Notes: a model not told the origin generated them from the sequence alone. 38,638 nucleotides of DNA from Burkholderiaceae bacterium (GCA_017848435.1 JAFEHU010000009.1:1-38638); one strand, 5' to 3'; shown: positions 25,049 through 38,638, numbered from the stretch's first letter. Numbers and translations: made by a program.

Positions 25049-26998
25049 TCAACGCCTCACTGCCAGCTCATCGAACGGTTTTATAGGCTCTGCAAACGGA
25101 TCGTCAGGCTGCACCGACGTAAGTGAGCCGTCGATTTTCAAAGCAGCTATCTGATTCGAGTCAGGGGTAAACGCGGTGGCAAGTACTGGACTTGATCTCT
25201 TCGCTGCAGTCTGTCGCGGAGCGCGCTCTGCATTGCGTCTGGCGCTTTTTGACTTTTGTGTTGACTCTGCGACGCGTGCGCGCATCCGATCTAGGGCTTC
25301 AAAGATGACATGCTCATTCACATCTTTATGGCCTTCGTCCAACAGCTTGCGCCGAATCTCCTTGAGTTCGTAGAGGCTCATGGACGGATAGCCGACATTT
25401 CGGTACGGGATCATGCAGTAACGCTTATCGACCGGATCGAAGAAGTAGATGCGGCTGATGTCCCGCGGATCTCGCCTAACTACAAAAGACCGCTTAAGTT
25501 TTCGGTTGTTTTCATCGACAGCGTTGATGTATGGATCAAGCACCGGGTCGTAGTAGGTGATTTCATCAATTTGAATCCCATACGGCTGAACCGTGCGCTC
25601 CACGAACGGCATGAAGTCGAGCAGTATTCTTTCAGGGTCATGCGGTATGGGCATGATCCCCAGACCTGGGCGTGTTCCGTCTCCTGCAATCCCTAACTCC
25701 CATTTGCGAATTGGTGACATTCCCAGTTCGCTATGTACGCGTTGGTGATAAACGTTCACGAAGAAATCGACCAGGTGCCGCTCCAGCTCCTTCAACGTCA
25801 TCGTCGCCTCGGCCATGGAGTCATAGCCTTTGCGATCTCTAGGATTTGAGAATGTCGTACCGGGTAACTTGTGTAGCTCGCGTGCCAATGTATTCATCAG
25901 ACGCTCGACGTGTCCGCCGTAGTTTGGGACTTTCACTGGTCGCCATGCGATGTTGATGCCATGCTCTTGACAACCTCGCGTCAAGGAGGAACCGCGGAAC
26001 TCTTTGGCGTTGTCGCAGTGCACTGTTCCGATCTTTCCCCAAACTGGCCACGTCCCGCTCACACCGAGGTCTGCAAGGTACTCCCGCTTTGGACACATGG
26101 CTTGTGCCAGGCACAGCGCAACTGAGGCAGCGCTTGGCGGATCGTAGCTAAGGTACAGCCCAGCAATCATTCGCGTGTTCACGTCCGCAGCCAATGTGAT
26201 GTACGGCCGAGCTACTGGCTTACGATGCACTTCATCTACGGTGATGATGTCGGCGGGCGTGTGGTCAATCTCAACAAAGTCAAATGGGTGGTCTGCCCCT
26301 GGGAAAGAGCCACGAATTGCTGTGTAGAGATTCTTTGCTTGCTCTTTTTGACCGCGCCGGCGCAACCGTTCGCTGTCCGGGATTCGGTAAATTCGGTTGC
26401 GTACTGTGTTCGGATGCGGCGGCGGTATTTTCGCGAGTCGGCAGCGCCTTTGTACCTCTTCAATTGCCTCTTGTGGTGAGCGTCTTTGTTTATGCAAATA
26501 CACATCTTCAATTACGGATTGCAAGATCGCTTCCAAGGCCTCGTTAAGCATTCGCGTGCCGGGTTTTCTGCCGCGCTTTGCCGGAACCAGCACTGAAACA
26601 TGACCGGCATTTGTGTAGTCGTTCAGCCAACGATAAAGCGTGCCCACATGCACGCCGTTCAACGCTGCAAGGCGCTCTACCTCAGCACGCGTTCGCAATG
26701 GACTGTTTATCAGCGGCTTGATGGCTTGGAAGCGTTTCTGGCCCTCGTTCCACTCTTCGTCGGTATATCCGGAGATATCCTTATCAGCTTGCGACGGCAG
26801 GCTTCCCACGTCATCGCCTAAGCGATCTATCAATTTCAGAGTTTCGATTGCCAGCTTGCACGACTCGTTAGTCGCTAGGTCGGTCGCAAGAACCGAACTC
26901 ACAGAGATCAGATGCGTAACGCGGTATACCTTTTTCCCGTCGCTTACTTCACTGCCCACGTCCAGTGTGAAGAACTGTTTGGAAATGTTGGTAGCCAT
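25049..26998 (-). CDS. tniA: TnsB/TniA DDE transposase (Mu/Tn7 type)
   Basis: The 649-residue protein has N-terminal HTH domains (about 95-205, with LYRWLNDYTNAG) followed by an RNase-H-fold integrase core. The catalytic triad is visible: D245 (FVEIDHTP), D329 (GTVHCDNAKEF) and E365 (GGHVERLMNT), 36 residues after D329 as expected for D-D-35-E enzymes. A beta-barrel and C-terminal region follow, with a basic, low-complexity tail that probably contacts TnsC. It catalyses strand transfer and 3' cleavage at both transposon ends. It is second in the operon, 3 nt after the TnsA gene. All catalytic residues are intact. Confidence 0.9.
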   Translation of the reverse strand: MATNISKQFFTLDVGSEVSDGKKVYRVTHLISVSSVLATDLATNESCKLAIETLKLIDRLGDDVGSLPSQADKDISGYTDEEWNEGQKRFQAIKPLINSPLRTRAEVERLAALNGVHVGTLYRWLNDYTNAGHVSVLVPAKRGRKPGTRMLNEALEAILQSVIEDVYLHKQRRSPQEAIEEVQRRCRLAKIPPPHPNTVRNRIYRIPDSERLRRRGQKEQAKNLYTAIRGSFPGADHPFDFVEIDHTPADIITVDEVHRKPVARPYITLAADVNTRMIAGLYLSYDPPSAASVALCLAQAMCPKREYLADLGVSGTWPVWGKIGTVHCDNAKEFRGSSLTRGCQEHGINIAWRPVKVPNYGGHVERLMNTLARELHKLPGTTFSNPRDRKGYDSMAEATMTLKELERHLVDFFVNVYHQRVHSELGMSPIRKWELGIAGDGTRPGLGIMPIPHDPERILLDFMPFVERTVQPYGIQIDEITYYDPVLDPYINAVDENNRKLKRSFVVRRDPRDISRIYFFDPVDKRYCMIPYRNVGYPSMSLYELKEIRRKLLDEGHKDVNEHVIFEALDRMRARVAESTQKSKSARRNAERAPRQTAAKRSSPVLATAFTPDSNQIAALKIDGSLTSVQPDDPFAEPIKPFDELAVRR

Positions 26999-27001
26999 AG
27001 T

Positions 27002-27661
27002 TCAGGGCAACCAGATTTGAGTTGACATCGTGAGCGGGCTTGCCAGCGATGCGCCGATTTCTCGCGTGGCGACAAGTCGCCACAGCTCTGTGAGCGCGAT
27101 CAATCGTTTCTCCTCGTCCCACCAGACTGCAGCCAATAGCGCCTGGGGAGTAGTCGGGCCAAGAGCGCGCAGGCTGTAGAACAGCGCCTCTTTGTGCATA
27201 GGCTGAGGTTTCAGTTCGCGATAGCGGCGTAGAAACTTGATGTTGGTCAGATAAGGAGTGCGGATCTCTCGTTCGGTAACGATTCTGAAACGCCAGCCTT
27301 TGGCTCGGCAATCGTGGACAGCCGCCCTAAAGCGAGGTCGGTATTCATCCCATTTCATCCGCAGATCCTCGCGACCCTTGACCTCATAGACAACCGTCCA
27401 CTGAGCTTTCCCGTCATCGAAAACCACCAGCACATCAGGCGTGTAACGTCGCTTCTCCCCATTCAGCTCGTAAGAGAGCGTGTAAGGCTGCTCTTGGATA
27501 CGAACGATTCGCCAATCAAAGTCAAGTGCAATTAACCAATCGCGCTCCAACGAAGACTCGTGCTCTGCCACGGAACCACCAGACATGGCAACGCGCCCAC
27601 TCAGTGCCCGACGGGACATTTTGAGAGGCCGGACAGAGCCAGTTGAAACGAGTCGCGGCAT
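27002..27661 (-). CDS. tniC: TnsA endonuclease subunit
   Basis: The 219-residue protein has a restriction-endonuclease-like nuclease fold: E39 (SSLERDW), D76 (YTPDVLVVF) and the E93-x-K95 pair (VVYEVKG) form the expected active site. A winged-helix-like C-terminal domain follows. TnsA makes the 5'-strand cuts, which lets the element move by cut-and-paste rather than by replicative cointegrates. It is the first gene of the module; the promoter must lie within the 125 bp to the transposon end. Its position and size match tniC of AbaR-type islands. Confidence 0.8.
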   Translation of the reverse strand: MPRLVSTGSVRPLKMSRRALSGRVAMSGGSVAEHESSLERDWLIALDFDWRIVRIQEQPYTLSYELNGEKRRYTPDVLVVFDDGKAQWTVVYEVKGREDLRMKWDEYRPRFRAAVHDCRAKGWRFRIVTEREIRTPYLTNIKFLRRYRELKPQPMHKEALFYSLRALGPTTPQALLAAVWWDEEKRLIALTELWRLVATREIGASLASPLTMSTQIWLP

Positions 27662-27786
27662 TAAGGTGAAATTTAGAGCTAGTCGCGACTATAAATGTAT
27701 TACAGTCGTCTATTAAGTTGTGCAAGCTTCACTGATTCTCCAGCAGATGTCAAACCAAATAGTTGCATTTTTAAATGGAAGTCACA
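27662..27786 (-). promoter_or_regulatory. Transposon right end with putative TnsB sites and tns promoter
   Basis: The end read inward starts TGTGACTTCC, fitting the TGT...ACA rule of Tn7/Mu-type ends. The 125 bp contain a 12-bp palindrome tagtcgcgacta (27680-27691) and further AGTCG cores at 27704-27708 and, just inside TnsA, 27651-27655. These look like repeated TnsB binding sites overlapping the operon promoter, which would give autoregulation as in Tn7. The exact site boundaries are not determined. Confidence 0.45.
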
Positions 27787-27791
27787 GTGGC
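27787..27791. other. Candidate 5-bp target-site duplication (one copy), GTGGC
   Basis: If the element ends in ACA at 27786, the next five bases GTGGC would be one copy of the duplication. The comM frame (GGxSPPKPGEIS) reads correctly from there. ACCGC, the duplication I recall for AbaR islands in comM, occurs 7 bp further at 27794-27798 and is the alternative. The partner copy is not in the window. Confidence 0.35.
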
Positions 27792-28448
27792 TCACCGCCA
27801 AAGCCAGGGGAAATCTCCCTCGCCCACCACGGGGTGCTGTTTTTGGATGAGTTTGTGGAGTTTTCCCGCGCGTCTTTGGAGGCGTTGCGCGAACCCCTGG
27901 AGACCGGCACCATCACCATTTCCCGCGCTGCCCGCCGCGCCGAATTCCCGGCGCGCTTCCAGCTGGTCGCGGCCATGAACCCATGCCCCTGTGGTTACCA
28001 GGGCAGCCCGCTCAAGGCCTGCCGTTGCACGCCCGACCAGGTGCTGCGTTACCAAGGCAAGCTCAGCGGCCCGCTGCTGGACCGGATTGACCTGCATGTG
28101 GAGGTGCCCGCCGTGCGCCCCGACGACCTGCTGCACGCTGCACGCGGCGAACCCAGCGCAACGGTGCAGCAACGGGTGATGGCCGCGCGGAGCCGGGCCC
28201 ATGCGCGCCAGGGCTGCGCCAACCAGGCGCTGCAGGGCCAGCAAATTGACGACCATGCCGCGATGGACGCCCCTACCCGCCAGTTCCTGCAGCAGGCCGC
28301 CAACCGCCTCGGCTGGTCGGCACGCAGCACCCACCGCGTCTTGAAAGTGGCACGCACGGTGGCCGACCTGGCGGGCGCCGAACACCTCGGCATCGCCCAC
28401 CTGGCCGAGGCCATCCAATACAGGCGCGCACTTCAGGCGCAGGTGTGA
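27787..28448 (+). pseudogene. comM: comM 3' fragment (Mg-chelatase-like ATPase), disrupted by the transposon
   Basis: About 220 residues match the C-terminal half of ComM/YifB: SPPKPGEISLAHHGVLFLDEF (Walker B region), ARFQLVAAMNPCPCG, RCTPDQVLRYQGKLSGPLLDRIDLHVEVP, and the helical lid (STHRVLKVARTVADL). The N-terminal half with the Walker A loop is missing. The open frame continues upstream through the transposon end to 27720, so a short fusion product could be made, but it would lack ATP binding. ComM is a branch-migration helicase that aids natural transformation; its loss should reduce transformation. The next gene overlaps or closely follows its stop, so it may have been co-transcribed with comM originally. 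Confidence 0.85.
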
Positions 28449-28468
28449 AATCAGGGCCTGTTCACGTG

Positions 28469-30496
28469 ATGCCGTCTCATCTTTTTCCGAAACCCAGGCT
28501 TCAAACATCCCAGCATCAGCGCCATGGTTATCGCGCCGATATTGACGGGTTGCGCGGCATGGCGGTGCTGACCGTCGTCTGTTACCACGCGTTCCCAGAA
28601 TGGCTCAGCGGTGGCTTTGTGGGTGTTGACATTTTTTTTGTCATTTCCGGTTTTTTGATCTCTGGAATCATTTTTGAATCGATCCAAAAAGACCGCTTGG
28701 CGCTTGCCGATTTTTATATTCGCCGCGTCATACGGATTTTCCCCGCCGTGGTTGTCGTGCTGCTTGCTGTGTGCACGGTTGGCTGGTTCACGCTGTACGC
28801 GGACGAGTACAAGCAATTGGGAAAGCACATGGCGGGTGCTGCGGGATTCGTCTCGAACCTGATTTTCTGGGGCGAGGCCGGCTACTTTGACAACAGCGCC
28901 CAAACCAAACCCCTCTTGCATTTTTGGTCGTTGGCAGTGGAGGAGCAGTTCTACCTGATCTGGCCGATTGCGCTGTGGCTAGTTAGCAGATCACGCGTCT
29001 CCATGGGTTTGTTTTTGACCTGCACTGTTGGCTTGTCTTTCGCCGCTGGCCTGTGGCAGGTGCAGAACGATCTGGCAGCGTCCTTCTATTTCCCCCATGC
29101 CAGGCTGTGGGAACTGGGCATGGGCGCCGCGTTGGCATACAGCGTCGCCAAAGAGAAACCCCTCCACAACCACACCGAGGCGCTGCGGCCACGCCGACTT
29201 TCGGGCGCCATGTCGGTTCTGGGCTTCGTTTTGATTGTCCTGGGCGCGGCGGTGTTCACAGGCGATGTGCCTTACCCGGGCTGGCGCGCCTTGCTGCCAA
29301 CACTGGGAACCACATTGGTCATTGCCGCCGGACCCCACGCATGGCTCAACCGCGTCGTTTTATCGGCGCGGTGGTTGGTCTTCGTTGGTTTGATCAGCTT
29401 TCCGCTGTACCTGTGGCATTGGCCCCTGCTGTCGTTCGGCCACATCGTGCATGCAGGCACACCAGACGCCGCCGTACGCACGGGGTTGATTGGCTTGAGC
29501 CTGCTGTTGGCCTGGCTGACGTACAGGCTGGTCGAGGTTCCGTTGCGCTACGGCAAAACAACCCGCCTCAAAGTGCCTGCGCTGGTGGGAGCCATGGTGG
29601 TGGCTGGCTGCCTTGGCGGAATGTGTTTTCGGTTTGACGGGTTCCCGCAGCGCTTCCCACACGCTTACGACGATGACCGAAAAATGGCGGATTGGGACTA
29701 CCCAAGTCGGGAAATGAAATCCGTGGTGCTTGCAGATGTTCCGGTGTATGCGGTGGGCGGCAGCGGCAAGCAAACCTTGTTTTTTGGTGACTCCAACATC
29801 GAGCAATACGGCCCGCGCATTGCAGAATTGTTGGCGCACAACAGGGGTTCAGAACGAGGCGCCATTTTTCTCACACAAGGCGGCGCCATACCGATTGACG
29901 GCATCCGGCGCAGCGACAACCACCAAACCAACGTCGACAACTTCCTGAGAATTGCCGCCGGAGAAAACGTTGACAGGGTCGTGATTGGCGCGGCCTGGAG
30001 CCTCTACTTCAACGCCGACAAAGCCGATTTGGGGTTGTCGGGACCGATCGTGCCGCGTTACTTCGCCGATGGGATCAGTCTGGAACAGGCAGAAGGGCAA
30101 CGGCGGGCCACTGATCGGCTCGAAAAAATGGTCGCCCAGCTGGTACACCAAGGGAAAGTGGTTTATCTGCTGGCCGGTATTCCAGGGGGAAGGGAGTTTG
30201 CCGCCCAAACCCGGACCGCGCCCAGAAAATTTGTCCTGGAGGATGCGCAGTTATCAGACCAACTGCCGGGCGTTCCGAGAGCACAGGTGGACAGGCGTCT
30301 TGAAGTGGCCAGCAAGGTTCTGGCAGAGGTCGCAGCCAGCACTGGCGCCACACTCGTCCGTCCCGTGGAATATTTGTGCACGCATGACGTGTGCCCAGTC
30401 CAGTTTCACAAAGACGCGGGCCACTTGCGCGCCTCGTTTGCCAGACACCGCCTCACGTACCTCGACCAGACCGTTTCAAACCAGCCATCCCAATGA
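28469..30496 (+). CDS. Membrane O-acyltransferase with C-terminal SGNH domain (OafA/YrhL type)
   Basis: The protein of about 675 residues begins its Acyl_transf_3 domain with YRADIDGLRGMAVLTVV, followed by FVGVDIFFVISGFLISG and roughly ten membrane helices up to about residue 390. The C-terminal periplasmic SGNH-hydrolase-like domain starts near residue 435 (FFGDSNIEQYGPR, a GDSN variant of the usual GDSH) and ends with KDAGHLRAS, the family's Asp/His element. Such fusions acetylate or acylate surface polysaccharides such as O-antigen or exopolysaccharide. Start: a GTG at 28445 overlaps the comM stop, and the ATG at 28469 is the alternative chosen here. No polysaccharide cluster is adjacent, so the substrate is unknown. 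Confidence 0.85.
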   Translation: MPSHLFPKPRLQTSQHQRHGYRADIDGLRGMAVLTVVCYHAFPEWLSGGFVGVDIFFVISGFLISGIIFESIQKDRLALADFYIRRVIRIFPAVVVVLLAVCTVGWFTLYADEYKQLGKHMAGAAGFVSNLIFWGEAGYFDNSAQTKPLLHFWSLAVEEQFYLIWPIALWLVSRSRVSMGLFLTCTVGLSFAAGLWQVQNDLAASFYFPHARLWELGMGAALAYSVAKEKPLHNHTEALRPRRLSGAMSVLGFVLIVLGAAVFTGDVPYPGWRALLPTLGTTLVIAAGPHAWLNRVVLSARWLVFVGLISFPLYLWHWPLLSFGHIVHAGTPDAAVRTGLIGLSLLLAWLTYRLVEVPLRYGKTTRLKVPALVGAMVVAGCLGGMCFRFDGFPQRFPHAYDDDRKMADWDYPSREMKSVVLADVPVYAVGGSGKQTLFFGDSNIEQYGPRIAELLAHNRGSERGAIFLTQGGAIPIDGIRRSDNHQTNVDNFLRIAAGENVDRVVIGAAWSLYFNADKADLGLSGPIVPRYFADGISLEQAEGQRRATDRLEKMVAQLVHQGKVVYLLAGIPGGREFAAQTRTAPRKFVLEDAQLSDQLPGVPRAQVDRRLEVASKVLAEVAASTGATLVRPVEYLCTHDVCPVQFHKDAGHLRASFARHRLTYLDQTVSNQPSQ

Positions 30497-30506
30497 CCGG
30501 CAAGGG

Positions 30507-30532
30507 GGCATCACGGCTGCGGCCGTGATGCC
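30507..30532. terminator. Hairpin between convergent genes
   Basis: A perfect 11-bp stem (ggcatcacggc / gccgtgatgcc) with a 4-nt loop lies between the acyltransferase stop (30496) and the stop of the glycine-zipper gene (30536). It can serve both strands. No long T-tract follows on either side, so termination efficiency is uncertain. Confidence 0.6.
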
Positions 30533-30535
30533 TGC

Positions 30536-31306
30536 TCAATAGGCATTGCCGGTATAGACGTAGTTTGGCTGTGTCCGCCCAGAGGGGGCCGCAGGGCCTG
30601 CGCCCTCTGCACCACGCAGCGTTGTCCCATCCACTGTGACGCGGGCGCCCAGCGCTGGTGCGGTGGCCTGCTCCAGCGTGCGGACCGAGCCGTCTTCCAT
30701 GCGCACACGCACCTGGTACACGGTTTCTTTCTTGATGTTCTTTTCCACCTGGTTGCCGGCGTAACCACCGCCCAGCGCACCCAGCACCGTGGCCGCCGTG
30801 CGGCCGCTGCCACCGCCCACCTGGTTGCCCACGATCGCGCCCAGCACGCCGCCGGCAACAACACCGACACCGCTGCCCTGGCCAGCACGTTGCACCGGCG
30901 TGACCGACTCCACCGCGCCGCAGTTGGCGCACACCGGACGTGGCGTGGGCTGGTTGACCGGGTAATTGGACGCGCCGCCGTAAGCGGTTTCACGTTCCGG
31001 CGTGCGGTACACCGGTGGCGCCTTGGGCACGGTTTTCACTACATTTTTAGGAGCATTCTCATCAGCCTTCACTGAGGCTGGGGGCTGTTTTTGTTCCAAA
31101 ACAGGTGCGCCCGGGGTGCCAGGACCCGCTGGGACCGCACCCACGGCCGCCAAAGCGGCCGGCTCGGCCGCTGGCGCACGCAGCTGGGTGTAGGCCAGCG
31201 TTGCGCCGAGCGCCACCGCGACGGTGCCGAGCGCGGCAATGGCGATCCACAGGGGCCGGCGGGAAGACGGGCTGCTGCCGTTGTTGTTATTGAGGCTGGT
31301 GTCCAT
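30536..31306 (-). CDS. Glycine-zipper (2TM) envelope protein, SlyB-like C-terminus
   Basis: The 256-residue protein has a short cytoplasmic N-terminus, one membrane anchor at about 18-39 (PLWIAIAALGTVAVALGA) and a Pro/Ala-rich periplasmic linker to about 125. A CANCG motif lies at 126-130. A glycine-zipper 2TM domain follows at about 144-188 (GVVAGGVLGAIVGNQVGGG, GALGGGYAGNQVE). A beta-rich tail (TVYQVRVRMEDGSVRTLEQ) ends the protein, as in SlyB and Rickettsia 17-kDa antigen relatives. Unlike SlyB it has no lipobox at the N-terminus. It probably contributes to envelope integrity. It is a single gene, downstream on the same strand of metH. Confidence 0.75.
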   Translation of the reverse strand: MDTSLNNNNGSSPSSRRPLWIAIAALGTVAVALGATLAYTQLRAPAAEPAALAAVGAVPAGPGTPGAPVLEQKQPPASVKADENAPKNVVKTVPKAPPVYRTPERETAYGGASNYPVNQPTPRPVCANCGAVESVTPVQRAGQGSGVGVVAGGVLGAIVGNQVGGGSGRTAATVLGALGGGYAGNQVEKNIKKETVYQVRVRMEDGSVRTLEQATAPALGARVTVDGTTLRGAEGAGPAAPSGRTQPNYVYTGNAY

Positions 31307-31414
31307 GCGTTTCTCCTGGCGTTGGTTGGTTGCGTGGGTATTTAACGCCTTTCGGGCGAAACGCGTTCACCCGCCTGGGTGTCGGGCCGGTGATGTTTGT
31401 AACCGTGGGTAAAC

Positions 31415-31435
31415 CGTGCAGCCAGTGACTGCACG
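31415..31435 (-). terminator. Possible terminator after metH C-part
   Basis: A 7-bp stem (cgtgcag / ctgcacg, loop of 7) lies 12 nt beyond the metH stop codon in the direction of transcription, followed by GTTT. It is a weak candidate only. Confidence 0.3.
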
Positions 31436-31446
31436 TCACGGAACGG

Positions 31447-34167
<2,721 letters not shown>

Positions 34168-34321
34168 GCGCTCACCTTGTATGCAACACAGGTGAGCGTC
34201 GTTGGGGAAATCACGGCACCCAAGCCTGACGAAACTTCGGTTTCGCTGCAACGCTCCTTGGGGTAGCATCGATTTTAATCGATTGCCCGGTGTTACCGCC
34301 CCACCTTTCCACCTGCGCCCC

Positions 34322-34912
34322 ATGTTTCTCCCGTTTTTTGGCCGCAAGCCGCGCCTGACCGAAGCACAGCGGGGCCGGCTGCAGGCCCTGGAAGGCTCCG
34401 ACAGCGCCGAGCTGGCGGCCGAGCTGCTGCGTGGCCCCACCGCCTTGCTGCAGCTCACGCTGCCCGAGGCGCGCCAGGTGGTCAGCTACATGCTGCCGAT
34501 GCGCATCCCCGAAGGCAACACCTTCATCCGCCAGGGCGACCGGCAAAGCACCGACTTCATGGTGCTGGTGTTGGAAGGCGAGGTCACGGTGGACACCATC
34601 GTCGTCAGCCGCACCCAACCGATGGTGGTGAATGTGCTGGGCAAGGGCAGTCTGATCGGCGAGATGGGCCTGCTCGACGGCGAGCCGCGCGCCGCCTCCT
34701 GCACCGCCAGCAGCCCGCTGACCTGCGCCATCCTGACACGCCGCGCACTGGAAGAGCTGCTGATCGACGACCCGCAGACCACCGCCAAGCTGATGCTGGC
34801 CGTCTCCATCCGCATCGCGCAGCGCATGCGCGACACCAGCGACAAGCTCAAGCGCTACGCCCAGCTCACCCAGACCATGCAGCACGAAATCAACCGGCTG
34901 CTGCCAAGTTGA
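34322..34912 (+). CDS. Cyclic-nucleotide-binding-domain protein
   Basis: The 196-residue protein has one CNB domain at about 52-150: [25 protein letters not shown], then the phosphate-binding cassette [14 protein letters not shown] (113-126) with the conserved Glu114 and Arg123. Flanking helices follow, with a basic helical C-terminus ([18 protein letters not shown]). There is no DNA-binding HTH, so it is not a Crp-type activator; it may sense cAMP or cGMP and act through a partner. The gene sits on the opposite strand between the two metH parts, diverging from the larger and converging on the smaller (10 nt between stops). The ATG at 34322 fits the domain start. Confidence 0.8.
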   Translation: MFLPFFGRKPRLTEAQRGRLQALEGSDSAELAAELLRGPTALLQLTLPEARQVVSYMLPMRIPEGNTFIRQGDRQSTDFMVLVLEGEVTVDTIVVSRTQPMVVNVLGKGSLIGEMGLLDGEPRAASCTASSPLTCAILTRRALEELLIDDPQTTAKLMLAVSIRIAQRMRDTSDKLKRYAQLTQTMQHEINRLLPS

Positions 34913-34922
34913 CAGGGGGCGG

Positions 34923-35969
<1,047 letters not shown>

Positions 35970-36146
35970 GCCCCGATTGTAGAAAGCCGGGGCTGGCCAC
36001 GGCGATCTCCCGGACAATCAGGGGTGTCTGAGGGGTGTTTTTGGCCTCTGACCCTCTATTTTTATGTCAAATCGCCCGCAAGCCTCAGTGAAACCTTGTG
36101 ATACCGCTATTTATTTAATAGCACTACTGCCTGAACGCCGCCCCCC

Positions 36147-38042
<1,896 letters not shown>

Positions 38043-38053
38043 GCGCCGGGTGT

Positions 38054-38461
38054 TCAGAAGAACTGATCGATCAGCTTGGCGGTGGCTTCCGCGCTGAGTG
38101 GCTTGGTCATGTAGGCCTTGATGGCCGGGTAGCGGCGGGCGCGTTCGTGGTCTTCGGCCGAGGGGGACGAGGTGAGCATCACCACCACCGCAGCCGGGTG
38201 GCGCTGGCTCAGCGTGGCGAACTGCTCCAGGAACTCGAAGCCGTTCATGCCGGGCATGTTGATGTCGAGGAAGATCAGGTCGATGTCAGGCGAGTCGGGT
38301 TTTTTCAGGTAGTCCAGCGCCTCGAAGCCGGACTCGGCCACCACCACGTCGTCCACCGCGCCGGAGCGGGTGATCATGATCTCGTGGAACACGTTGTCGG
38401 CCTCGTTGTCGTCGACCAGCATGGCCCGCTGTATTTTTTTCAACGTTGTCTCCTTGGTCAT
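38054..38461 (-). CDS. Single-domain CheY-like response regulator
   Basis: The 135-residue receiver has a DD pair at 17-18, the phosphoacceptor D66 (LIFLDINMPGMNGFEF), a Ser/Thr switch (MLTSSPS), and the conserved Lys in MTKPLS. There is no output domain. It resembles the small receivers (RcpA-like) that follow hybrid or phytochrome-type kinases, passing phosphate onward. The gene starts 18 nt after the stop of a histidine kinase fragment at the window edge, so the two form one operon. It converges with recQ, 11 nt apart. Confidence 0.85.
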   Translation of the reverse strand: MTKETTLKKIQRAMLVDDNEADNVFHEIMITRSGAVDDVVVAESGFEALDYLKKPDSPDIDLIFLDINMPGMNGFEFLEQFATLSQRHPAAVVVMLTSSPSAEDHERARRYPAIKAYMTKPLSAEATAKLIDQFF

Positions 38462-38479
38462 CTGGCGCGCCTGCGGGGG

Positions 38480-38638
38480 TCAGGTCAGGCCGGCGGCCGC
38501 GCGCTCGGCGGCCGTGGCGGGGGTGGCTTCAGCGGGCAGTTCCACATGGAATACGCTGCCTTCGCCGAGTGTGGATTCAGCCCAGATGCGGCCTTGATGG
38601 TACATCGCCACCCGGCGGCACATGGCCAGGCCGAGGCC
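38480..38638 (-). CDS. Histidine kinase, C-terminal 52 residues (runs off the right edge)
   Basis: The frame is open from the edge to a TGA at 38480-38482. It encodes GLGLAMCRRVAMYHQGRIWAE... followed by STLGEGSVFHVELP, the G2 box and last strands of a HATPase_c domain, then an Ala-rich tail. The sensor part lies outside the window. It is the likely partner of the CheY-like regulator that follows. Confidence 0.85.
   Translation of the reverse strand, partial: GLGLAMCRRVAMYHQGRIWAESTLGEGSVFHVELPAEATPATAAERAAAGLT

Larger units (their letters stand above)
21571..27786 (-). mobile_element. Tn6022/AbaR-like Tn7-family transposon, transposition module and one end
   Basis: Five packed minus-strand genes (TnsA, TnsB, TnsC, TniQ, TnsF-like) run inward from an end that abuts a 5'-truncated comM. 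Gene content, order and target match the Tn6022/AbaR family known from Acinetobacter comM islands. All catalytic motifs look intact. The element's other end was not found: no copy of the terminal sequence followed by comM 5' DNA is visible to the left. Cargo therefore probably begins around 21446 and extends left for an unknown distance, possibly past position 1. Confidence 0.75.

Noticed and set aside
27794-27798. ACCGC as the target-site duplication
   Set aside because: It matches my memory of AbaR islands, but would make the element end in GCTC rather than the usual ACA. GTGGC directly after TGTGACTT's complement fits better. Kept only as an alternative.

Overview
The window looks like a high-GC betaproteobacterial chromosome, most likely Burkholderiales/Comamonadaceae. 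This is inferred from codon usage, from a methionine synthase split into two genes, and from the style of the recQ, comM and acyltransferase genes. No rRNA, tRNA or CRISPR array was seen.

Left part (1-5771) is accessory DNA read on the minus strand. It holds a truncated gene at the edge, an unrecognised Ala/Thr-rich ORF, and a short stretch built like integron cassettes. Two attC-like hairpins (1312-1381 and 2148-2215) each overlap the stop codon of the ORF before them. One cassette encodes a protein with the catalytic Lys/Asp geometry of OGG-type DNA glycosylases. Next comes an AT-rich 923-residue protein that joins mannose-lectin-type repeats to a gamma-glutamylcyclotransferase-like domain.

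Middle part (5772-20433): a 3183-residue RTX/S-layer-like surface protein predicted to use type I secretion, with duplicated internal modules. It faces a divergent two-component pair (7TMR-DISM histidine kinase and OmpR-type regulator). Then come small genes, including a cyclic-phosphate-processing receiver (cpRec) protein paired with an unknown 153-residue protein.

Right of this (20602-27786) lie two small HTH regulators and a complete five-gene Tn7-like module of the Tn6022/AbaR type, all on the minus strand: TnsA, TnsB, TnsC, TniQ and a zinc-ribbon protein with a recombinase-like C-terminus (TnsF/TniE-like). Its end abuts a 5'-truncated comM, the known target of this family. The 5' half of comM and the other transposon end are not visible. 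Either the element reaches beyond position 1, making an island of at least 27.8 kb, or the locus was rearranged.

From about 27787 to the end the content looks like core chromosome: the 3' part of comM, an OafA-type acyltransferase with an SGNH domain, a glycine-zipper membrane protein, metH in two parts with a cyclic-nucleotide-binding-domain gene between them on the other strand, recQ, and a CheY-like regulator preceded by the end of a histidine kinase gene.
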